Source of the DNA: Candidatus Hermodarchaeota archaeon
GTDB lineage: Archaea > Asgardarchaeota > Hermodarchaeia > Hermodarchaeales > Hermodarchaeaceae
Direction of reading: 5' to 3'
Assembly (NCBI GenBank): GCA_016840185.1
Contig: JAEOSV010000064.1
Coordinates: forward strand, 1-5,414
DNA: 5,414 bases
Shown one piece after another: positions 1 to 4,842 of this stretch (positions within the stretch are counted from its first letter, which is position 1; each line of letters starts with the position of its first letter). Below the pieces are notes generated by a model. It was not told the origin of the DNA. It did no database searches and saw only the letters and a list, made by a program, of their open reading frames with translations. Position numbers and translations under genes: made by a program.

Positions 1-33
1 AGTGGGAACACTGGGTTTGGCGAAAGATAATGG

Positions 34-79
34 CACTTCCCTCCCCCCTAGAAAACCATTCCCTCTCCCCTCCAATTGT
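34..79 (+). promoter_or_regulatory. C-rich, G-poor tract, possible Rho-loading (rut-like) region
   Basis: The tract contains C runs at 39-41, 43-48, 61-63 and 67-70 and almost no G on the plus strand. In bacteria, an unstructured C-rich, G-poor RNA just before a termination zone is typical of a Rho utilisation site, and here an intrinsic-looking hairpin follows directly. The upstream gene, if it runs rightward, would end before or inside this tract: the three plus frames stop at 28-30, 87-89 and 176-178, and none can be recognised as a protein end. On the minus strand the same bases form four G-runs with one 12-nt loop, a non-canonical quadruplex candidate. The call rests on composition only; if the organism is an archaeon, Rho does not apply. 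Confidence 0.25.
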
Positions 80-105
80 GTCCTTTTAGGACGTAAGTCC
101 TTTTT
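80..105 (+). terminator. Hairpin with T-run: intrinsic terminator or attenuator with an alternative stem
   Basis: AGGAC (88-92) pairs perfectly with GTCCT (97-101) across a GTAA loop, which is a GNRA-type tetraloop, and the stem runs directly into five Ts (101-105). This is the layout of a small intrinsic terminator on the plus strand. The same AGGAC can instead pair with an upstream copy of GTCCT (80-84) across a TTT loop, so two mutually exclusive hairpins compete for one strand. The element could end transcription of a gene to the left, or act as an attenuator in the leader of the membrane protein gene about 90 bases downstream. The stem is only 5 bp, so termination strength is uncertain. 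The T-rich end could also be read as an archaeal TATA-like box. Confidence 0.45.
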
Positions 106-125
106 ATGGAGGTGCCTAATCCGCC

Positions 126-158
126 ATGAATCCCAGTGTCCATATCTTTTTGAGGTAG
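126..158 (+). CDS. Possible 10-codon leader ORF
   Basis: An ATG at 126 opens a reading frame of ten codons (MNPSVHIFLR) ending in TAG at 156-158. It is preceded by GGAGGTG at 108-114, the best Shine-Dalgarno match in the left part of the window, although the 11-base spacing is longer than ideal. A second short frame, ATG at 106 (MEVPNPP), overlaps the same site. The ORF sits between a terminator-like hairpin and the membrane protein gene, the usual position of a leader peptide. The peptide has no obvious run of a regulatory amino acid. It may be chance, since the strong ribosome binding site could be a relic; translation is unproven. Confidence 0.2.
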   Translation: MNPSVHIFLR

Positions 159-169
159 TGTTTTCCAAG

Positions 170-193
170 TTGAATTGAGGGAATTCAATTCAA
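170..193 (+). promoter_or_regulatory. Stem-loop enclosing the ribosome binding site of the membrane protein gene
   Basis: TTGAATTG (170-177) and CAATTCAA (186-193) are perfect 8-bp inverted repeats with loop AGGGAATT. The Shine-Dalgarno bases (GAGGG, 177-181) lie at the stem-loop junction, and the last paired base is the A of the ATG start codon at 193. A shorter alternative, GAATT (172-176) with AATTC (182-186), would put GAGGG entirely in the loop. The stem is AU-rich with only two G-C pairs, so it would be weak and temperature-sensitive. Such structures can tune initiation, for example as an RNA thermometer or in translational coupling, but the regulatory role is an inference. Confidence 0.4.
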
Positions 194-756
194 TGAATGA
201 GATGACTGAAGGTGAAAAACTGTCAGCGTTCGCTCGATTCCAGGAGCGGTTTTCCATGTGGACACCGTTGCGACGCGTTTTCTTCATGTTGCTTATTGTG
301 TTGTTAGTGACTTGTATTCCTATGGCACTGGTTTGGATTTTTCCTCCGCCAATAATCGTCACCCTTTCTAGCTACTTACCGGATGGTCCAAACCTGCAAC
401 TCGCGTTTAATTGGTCGATTTATATTCCCATAGCGATAGTCGTTATAGGCGTTTTTGTCACGAATATTGTGTTCTCTTCATCCGAAGACCCTCGATATCA
501 TCTTCGGTTTATCACCTTGGTTGTCTGTATTGAAATCGCCATTTTGGCTACTGGTGTGGCTTTGGCTGCGTATTTATATTGGTTTGGCGTCTTTGCTCCA
601 ATATTTGGGTTCCCTATTCCCGTTGAACCGTTTCCAGGAGCGTGGATGTTATTTGGTTTTGGTGCATTTTTTCAGGCTCATTACTTTTTTCCTTTGTTGC
701 TCGTTGCTGGAGGGGCAACAATGCTCTTTGTCTTTTTGTGTGAATCAGCACTCTAG
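193..756 (+). CDS. Four-pass integral membrane protein, function unknown
   Basis: This gene encodes a 187-residue hydrophobic protein that I do not recognise. After a charged N-terminus of about 28 residues it shows four likely membrane segments, near residues 29-50, 74-94, 104-132 and 156-182. Arg15, Arg19, Arg27 and Arg28 before the first segment, and the short polar loop SSSEDPRYHLR between the second and third, suggest that the N-terminus, that loop and the C-terminus are cytoplasmic. The outer loops are proline-rich (PPP at 51-53; PIPVEPFP at 141-148). No signal-peptidase site, catalytic motif or transporter signature is visible. The ATG at 193 was chosen because GAGGG lies 11 bases upstream; a TTG at 175 is in frame but overlaps that site, and an ATG at 202 has a poorer one. 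The gene converges on the glycerate kinase gene, overlapping it by four bases. Confidence 0.75.
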   Translation: MNEMTEGEKLSAFARFQERFSMWTPLRRVFFMLLIVLLVTCIPMALVWIFPPPIIVTLSSYLPDGPNLQLAFNWSIYIPIAIVVIGVFVTNIVFSSSEDPRYHLRFITLVVCIEIAILATGVALAAYLYWFGVFAPIFGFPIPVEPFPGAWMLFGFGAFFQAHYFFPLLLVAGGATMLFVFLCESAL

Positions 757-2129
757 GGTTTCTTTGTTGTGCCCACCCATAGGATGAGCGTAATATCTCG
801 GACATTAGTATGTGTGGGTCCAGTAAAGAGAAGGTCATCCAAGCCTGCAAAAAGATGGTAAGTTGAGTTGGTCTCCAAGAATTGAGATGGAGATAGGTTA
901 AGTTTCTGGGCTCGCTGGTAAGAGTTTCCATCGGCGATTGCGCCAGCCGCATCTGTGGGTCCGTCAATACCGTCGGTGGCAAGGCTGGCAATCACAAGAC
1001 CGTCTGTTTCCTGAAGGTAGGGAATAGCGGCAGTAATGAGCTCGGTGTTTCGTCCCCCTTTTCCTTCATGGCGGACGGTGACGGTGGTTTCAGATCCAAC
1101 GAGTAAGACCTGGGGTTTATTTTGGATGGTAAGTTGTTTTGCTAGTCGTCCTAGTTGAGCTCCTACTTCGCGGGCTTCACCTTGACAGTCGGTGGTTAGG
1201 ATACGAGCCTCAAAGTGTTCGTTTTTGGCTTGTGACTCAACGGCTTGGCAGGCGTCTTGGTTACTGCCAATGAGTTGATGCACAGATTGGAAAAAAATTG
1301 GGTCCTGGGGTTTGGGTGTGTCCGGAACTATTCCATGGACGCCTAGGGTGATATGGTTTTGCACTGAAGTGGGTAGCTGATTCCAGAGTTGATGTTTGTC
1401 AAGGAGTGTACGAGCATCGGAGAATGTTGTGGAATCGGGAAGCGTCGGACCGCTGGCAATCATAGCGAGGTGCTCACCGGGCACATCAGAAACTAAAAGC
1501 GTCCAGTGGTGACGTGGATGGATATGTGCAGCTAGTTGCCCGCCTTTGATTTGGGAGAGATGTTTGCGAACCGTGTTAATCTGATGAATTGACATCCCTG
1601 AACGAAGAAGCACTTCATTGGTTTGCTGGAGGTCTTTGAGCGTGATTGTTGAGGCGGGAAGAGTAAGTAAGGCGGAACCTCCACCAGAAATGAGGTTAAT
1701 GACCAATGCATTCGTGGGACTTTGGGAGATGACATCGAGGAGTTGGCGAGTTGCCTTAATACTGGTTATTGATGGAACTGGGTGCCCACCACTAAGTACC
1801 CGAACAACATCTAGCGAATATTCGTTGATGGTGGTTTCGGGTACAATGATGAGCCCTCCAGTGATATGATCTTTTAGGATGTCTTCTGTGGCTTCGGCCA
1901 TCCGTCCGGCGGCTTTTCCAGCACCAATGACATAGATGTCGTTTAGTGCGTTAATCTCGAGATGTTTCGTTGAAAAACGAAGTGAACCGTTTTTTAGCTG
2001 GAGCGCTTTTTGGACGAGGCGTTGGGGTTCGACCGCATCTAGAGCAGCATTGAGGAGCGTAATGACAAGTCGTCTAGCCTCTTGTGTCCGAGGAGTACCT
2101 TTGATTAAAGCGGAAGCGTTACGAATCAT
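753..2129 (-). CDS. Glycerate 2-kinase, MOFRL family (class II glycerate kinase, GckA/TtuD type)
   Basis: This 458-residue protein has the two-part layout of class II glycerate kinases, which phosphorylate D-glycerate with ATP to 2-phosphoglycerate in the cytoplasm and feed lower glycolysis. The N-terminal DUF4147-type region holds VIGAGKAAGRMA (68-79), GGHPVPS (114-120), LISGGGSALL (146-155), NTVRKHLSQIKGGQLA (185-200) and SDVPGEHLAMIASGPT (214-229). The C-terminal MOFRL region holds LLVGSETTVT (342-351), GKGGRNTE (356-363), ATDGIDGPTDAAGA (384-397) and TGPTHTNVRDI (436-446). Lys71 and Arg360 are the likely counterparts of the catalytic Lys and Arg reported in this family. Length is normal and nothing is missing. 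The ribosome binding site is weak (only GAGA-like bases), and the frame stays open upstream without a better start until a stop at 2166-2168, so ATG 2129 is kept. It is the last of four closely spaced minus-strand genes, 56 bases after the aldo/keto reductase. Confidence 0.95.
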   Translation of the reverse strand: MIRNASALIKGTPRTQEARRLVITLLNAALDAVEPQRLVQKALQLKNGSLRFSTKHLEINALNDIYVIGAGKAAGRMAEATEDILKDHITGGLIIVPETTINEYSLDVVRVLSGGHPVPSITSIKATRQLLDVISQSPTNALVINLISGGGSALLTLPASTITLKDLQQTNEVLLRSGMSIHQINTVRKHLSQIKGGQLAAHIHPRHHWTLLVSDVPGEHLAMIASGPTLPDSTTFSDARTLLDKHQLWNQLPTSVQNHITLGVHGIVPDTPKPQDPIFFQSVHQLIGSNQDACQAVESQAKNEHFEARILTTDCQGEAREVGAQLGRLAKQLTIQNKPQVLLVGSETTVTVRHEGKGGRNTELITAAIPYLQETDGLVIASLATDGIDGPTDAAGAIADGNSYQRAQKLNLSPSQFLETNSTYHLFAGLDDLLFTGPTHTNVRDITLILWVGTTKKP

Positions 2130-2185
2130 CCAAATCAGGTCTCTTTCGCTGCAGTTGGTTGGATTTCAATAAAAGCTTGCTAGCT

Positions 2186-3046
2186 TCACGGGAATATCTG
2201 CTTAAGATTATACACATCAACAAGATCATTCATTTCTTCATCAGATGGTCGTTTTTCAAAACGCGAAGCGGCATCTAGAAACTTAGGGAGAAGGTGCATA
2301 TCCCCCACGGAAATTAGAAAGCTGTTCTGGAATCCCAAGGACCAATGCACGGTCTTATCAATCGGTTCTTGGGTTTCTAATGGTTCGTAAAAGTAAGTAT
2401 TAAACCTCTGGGAAGGCCCTCTGGAAGGCAGATGAGCAATTGCTTTCATTGTTTGAATTCCAACATTTTGGTTCTTACATAACTTGACTAGCTCATCGAA
2501 GTCTGAAGCATATTTGGAGTTCTGCATTAACAGATAGTTGTATGGCAATAGTACTGAATCAAAACCAAATCGATCCAAGCTTTGTTTGTGCATAGCCGGG
2601 ACCTGTGTCCCATGACCTGTTACGCCCAGAAACCGTACTAGCCCCTTCTCCCGAGCCTCAAGAAACGCTTCCAAGGTGCCATCCGGTCCCATTGCCTTTT
2701 CCCATCCTGTTGGATTGGTCAAGCCATGCATCTGCCAGAGATCAATATTGTCAACACGTAACCGTTCCAATGATCGCTTTAGGTCATCAAGAGCGCCTTG
2801 GCGTGACCGTTTGCGAGATTTTGTTGCAATGAAGAAATCTTCTCGATGTTTAGACATCCAGGGACCAATGACCTTCTCAGCGTTCCCATACATGGGTGCG
2901 GTGTCGATATGATTAATTCCATGTTCAAGTAATAACTTCAAGACCTTATCGGCTTCAACCTGAGTTGCTTTACTCAGTGCCCAAGAGCCAAAGATGACAC
3001 GGGTACTTTGATGACCAGTTCGTCCAAATTCTTGTTTTGGAATCAT
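2186..3046 (-). CDS. Aldo/keto reductase family oxidoreductase
   Basis: This 286-residue protein is a complete cytoplasmic aldo/keto reductase of the NAD(P)H-dependent TIM-barrel type. It begins with the usual FGRTGHQSTRVIFGSWAL (7-24). The catalytic tetrad is visible as Asp48 and Tyr53 in HIDTAPMYGNAEKVIG, Lys76 in FFIATKSRKR and His107 in LWQMHGLTNP. The C-terminal FLISVGDMHLLPKFLDAASR (243-262) takes the place of the cofactor-phosphate-binding segment. It resembles the COG1453-like branch but ends without the cysteine-rich iron-sulfur tail that some members carry. The start is supported by AGAGAGG seven bases upstream of the ATG. The substrate cannot be read from sequence. Its position before a glycerate kinase makes a small hydroxy-aldehyde or keto acid an attractive guess, but this is only inference. 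Confidence 0.92.
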   Translation of the reverse strand: MIPKQEFGRTGHQSTRVIFGSWALSKATQVEADKVLKLLLEHGINHIDTAPMYGNAEKVIGPWMSKHREDFFIATKSRKRSRQGALDDLKRSLERLRVDNIDLWQMHGLTNPTGWEKAMGPDGTLEAFLEAREKGLVRFLGVTGHGTQVPAMHKQSLDRFGFDSVLLPYNYLLMQNSKYASDFDELVKLCKNQNVGIQTMKAIAHLPSRGPSQRFNTYFYEPLETQEPIDKTVHWSLGFQNSFLISVGDMHLLPKFLDAASRFEKRPSDEEMNDLVDVYNLKQIFP

Positions 3047-3062
3047 CTCATTGCCTCTCTAA

Positions 3063-3099
3063 CGATTTTCAAACGAAATTCACTCGATTTAACGAAATT
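3063..3099 (-). repeat. Degenerate direct repeat upstream of the aldo/keto reductase
   Basis: On the plus strand, CGATTTTCAAACGAAATT (3063-3080) is followed after four bases by CGATTTAACGAAATT (3085-3099). The two units share CGATTT and AACGAAATT and differ by a three-base insertion (TCA) in the first. The pair fills most of the 51-base gap between the small acidic protein and the aldo/keto reductase and overlaps the stop codon of the former by two bases. Such a pair could be an operator for a dimeric regulator or a leftover small duplication. AT-rich intergenic DNA can also give this by chance. Confidence 0.3.
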
Positions 3100-3490
3100 A
3101 AGTTGTGTTATCGAATTCGGAGCTGTCATCTTTCATGGCTGAAAACATGGATTGCATGATTTTTGCCATGATGTCTTGGAGTAAATCCCCATTGATTATG
3201 CCATCAATGAATTTGAACATTTTTTGATACTCTTCATCGGAGTTGAAGTGGAGGATGACACCTTTGCCTTCAGGGAGCGGTTCGGCAGTATATTCGATTT
3301 CTTCATCCAAGAAGTTCTTGGCCATTCGTTTGAGCCCTTCTTCGTCTTCGAACATGTCACCAAAGGGCATTTCCTCATAGATTGTGCCTTTGAACTCAAG
3401 GGTTATGGTTCGAGCGTCGGGATCAGGAGAAAAGGCTAGATGTTGTTTGATGGTTTCGCGGATTTGGTCAAAGGGGAGTTCAATGCCCAT
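3098..3490 (-). CDS. Small acidic protein of unknown function
   Basis: This 130-residue soluble protein is not recognised. It is strongly acidic, with clusters such as DMFEDEEG (45-52) and LDEEIEY (61-67), and has no signal peptide or membrane segment. The pattern RTITLEFKGTIYEE (27-40), IEYTAEPLPEGKGVILHF (65-82) looks like beta strands. It is followed by a methionine-rich, probably amphipathic helix near 103-120 with four Met in LLQDIMAKIMQSMFSAMK, which could be a protein-binding surface. Coding status is supported by a good Shine-Dalgarno sequence, GAGGTG six bases before the ATG, by sensible composition and by its tight fit between two clear genes, 72 bases after the acetyltransferase and 51 before the aldo/keto reductase. 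A partner or regulator of a neighbouring enzyme is possible but not shown. Confidence 0.82.
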   Translation of the reverse strand: MGIELPFDQIRETIKQHLAFSPDPDARTITLEFKGTIYEEMPFGDMFEDEEGLKRMAKNFLDEEIEYTAEPLPEGKGVILHFNSDEEYQKMFKFIDGIINGDLLQDIMAKIMQSMFSAMKDDSSEFDNTT

Positions 3491-3562
3491 TCAGTACACC
3501 TCAAGGCTGGTAGAATCAACCAATGCTATTTCTGCTTAAAAAAGCCTCGTGTTAAGACTGGG

Positions 3563-4759
3563 TTAGAAGTAGAGTACATTGTAGAGGGGCAACGGCGGGA
3601 ACCATCGTTGAAGGGTATGTCTGGCCCAGTCCTCGGAGATTGAGATTGTTCCTTGGTATTCAAGTTCGTCGACAAGTTGCGTGCCGTAGACTAAGGAAGA
3701 GAGTGCTTGAATCGAAGTCTTTACGACAGGATGCCCTGAGCTTTTTGTCAAACGTAATTTACCTTTTTCTGATTGGATGGAAAATATGCCATTGTTCCAG
3801 GGACAATCAGGATCAGAGATTTCAAGAGTGATGGCGTCTTCGCCTTCTCCAGGAAGTTTATCAATGGCTTTCTTTGCATCAACTAATCGAACCATCCATG
3901 TCGTCTTTCGTTCAACTTTCAATCGAACGTCTTTGAACCAATGATCCACTCTGGTTTCGAAAGGTGCATGGATGATGATATTATCAATTTGATCTTGGTG
4001 TCGCGTGAAGTAATGAAAGAGCTGGTCGCGAGCTTCTCGGGTTTGCCAGAGACTATCGATAACGGTGAGTTCACCTTGCCATTGTCCTGTACTTCGGTCA
4101 CCTTTAATTCGGTAACGACTAGCAGCCTGGATTTTTCCCTTATGTCGGACAAAGACGACGAGGCTGTCTTTTACTCGTTGTTTCCACATGCCATCGGTAA
4201 GGGATTTGTAAATTGTATAGCCATGATATTGTTTGGGACCGACATCTTGAATGAATTTCACGAGTGCATCTTTTGCATCGACTGCACGTACTCGTTCAAT
4301 GTTCCAATCTGTTGATGGTGTTTGTTTTATCCCAATTTGAAGGTGTTTGAGGGGGGCCTTAACCAGATAGGCAGCATTTGCTGCAACGTAACCAAATAGT
4401 TCGTAGAAGCTTTGTTTGAATGGATCCAACATACTAACGGATTGCCCCTGTTCAAACATTTGCTTGAATCCTGCTTGCATTAACTGGCGAACATAGCCTT
4501 TGGTGCGAGCTTCAGGGTAGGTTGCTACACCTGCAATGCCTCCACAGTCTTTAAGGACTCCACGGATGGATTGCTGAAAATCATGGACACGAAGTGAAGA
4601 GACCAAGCGCCCGTTGGCAAAAAGGCCAAGCGTTTCCACAGTAACGATTTCGTCCAATTCTTCATCTTTGATTGGCTGATCAGTCCAAAAAGTGTAGGCA
4701 TAGCGATAGAGGTCCATGAGAGGACCGCGTTCTTTGTTTGTGATTTTCCGGATTTCCAT
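3563..4759 (-). CDS. Eis-like GNAT N-acetyltransferase with C-terminal SCP2-like domain
   Basis: With the start used here the protein has 398 residues, close to the roughly 400 of mycobacterial Eis. Eis-family enzymes transfer acetyl from acetyl-CoA to amines on proteins or small molecules such as aminoglycosides. The first GNAT domain carries the acetyl-CoA loop GVATYPEARTKGYVRQLM (77-94). FYELFGY (118-124) contains Tyr124, the likely match of the Eis general-acid tyrosine. A second, degenerate GNAT-like domain follows at about 150-285. The SCP2-like domain from about 288 has the typical ITLEISDPDCPWNNG (310-324). The chain ends in Phe398, matching the C-terminal Phe whose carboxylate acts in Eis catalysis. 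The frame is open to an ATG at 4858, but that start would overlap the divergent deacetylase gene. The ATG at 4759 has GGGA six bases upstream; an ATG at 4771 abuts GAGG with no spacing. It is first in the possible minus-strand operon. Confidence 0.9.
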   Translation of the reverse strand: MEIRKITNKERGPLMDLYRYAYTFWTDQPIKDEELDEIVTVETLGLFANGRLVSSLRVHDFQQSIRGVLKDCGGIAGVATYPEARTKGYVRQLMQAGFKQMFEQGQSVSMLDPFKQSFYELFGYVAANAAYLVKAPLKHLQIGIKQTPSTDWNIERVRAVDAKDALVKFIQDVGPKQYHGYTIYKSLTDGMWKQRVKDSLVVFVRHKGKIQAASRYRIKGDRSTGQWQGELTVIDSLWQTREARDQLFHYFTRHQDQIDNIIIHAPFETRVDHWFKDVRLKVERKTTWMVRLVDAKKAIDKLPGEGEDAITLEISDPDCPWNNGIFSIQSEKGKLRLTKSSGHPVVKTSIQALSSLVYGTQLVDELEYQGTISISEDWARHTLQRWFPPLPLYNVLYF

Positions 4760-4842
4760 CGTGATTCCCATCCTCAACGGTTTCAGTAGAATAACACATC
4801 CTGTTAAATCCTTTTTTGCTCTATACGTAGTGGGGATTTCTG
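4760..4842. promoter_or_regulatory. Divergent intergenic region between acetyltransferase and deacetylase genes
   Basis: These 83 bases separate two genes that face away from each other, so promoters for both must lie here or inside the opposite gene. There is a run of six Ts at 4813-4818, followed by TATACGTAG (4822-4830), which contains the palindrome TACGTA and could serve as a -10 or TATA-like element for either direction. No well-spaced -35 and -10 pair is convincing. The rightward ribosome binding site is GGGG at 4832-4835, seven bases before the GTG start; the leftward one is GGGA read on the minus strand at 4766-4769. Shared control of the two genes is likely from geometry, not proven. 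Confidence 0.4.

Noticed and set aside
2..178. Plus-strand frame open from the window edge, a possible end of an upstream gene
   Set aside because: The 58-residue translation is rich in Pro, Cys and Ser with no recognisable motif, and it would run through the terminator-like hairpin. Openness over this length can be chance.
48..362. Minus-strand ORF of 104 codons over the leader and the membrane protein start
   Set aside because: It has no recognisable domain or supporting ribosome binding site, lies antisense to a better gene and includes the hairpin region.
703..719. Inverted repeat GTTGC/GCAAC, considered as the terminator of the glycerate kinase
   Set aside because: It is a 5-bp stem inside the opposing coding sequence and no T-run follows it on the minus strand.
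455..991. Out-of-frame ORFs on both strands (plus 455-787, minus 614-991)
   Set aside because: They are shadows of the membrane protein and glycerate kinase genes, without motifs of their own.
1532..2172. ORFs within the glycerate kinase gene (minus 1532-1735, plus 1618-1869, plus 1936-2172)
   Set aside because: They lie inside a clearly coding gene with conserved motifs in the main frame, so they are frame shadows.
2605..2912. Plus-strand ORFs within the aldo/keto reductase gene
   Set aside because: They are antisense to catalytic motifs of a complete reductase and have no family resemblance.
3534..3545. GCTTAAAAAAGC palindrome, considered as the terminator of the acetyltransferase gene
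   Set aside because: It has only a 4-bp stem with the T-run inside the hairpin rather than after it. A simple poly-T stop is possible in archaea but cannot be argued from one six-base run.
3941..4315. Plus-strand ORF of 124 codons antisense to the acetyltransferase
   Set aside because: It is a shadow of the Eis-like gene, with no recognisable domain.
4769..4771. ATG at 4771 as the acetyltransferase start (adds MGIT)
   Set aside because: GAGG directly abuts this ATG with no spacer, whereas the ATG at 4759 has GGGA at a normal distance. The difference of four residues remains slightly open.
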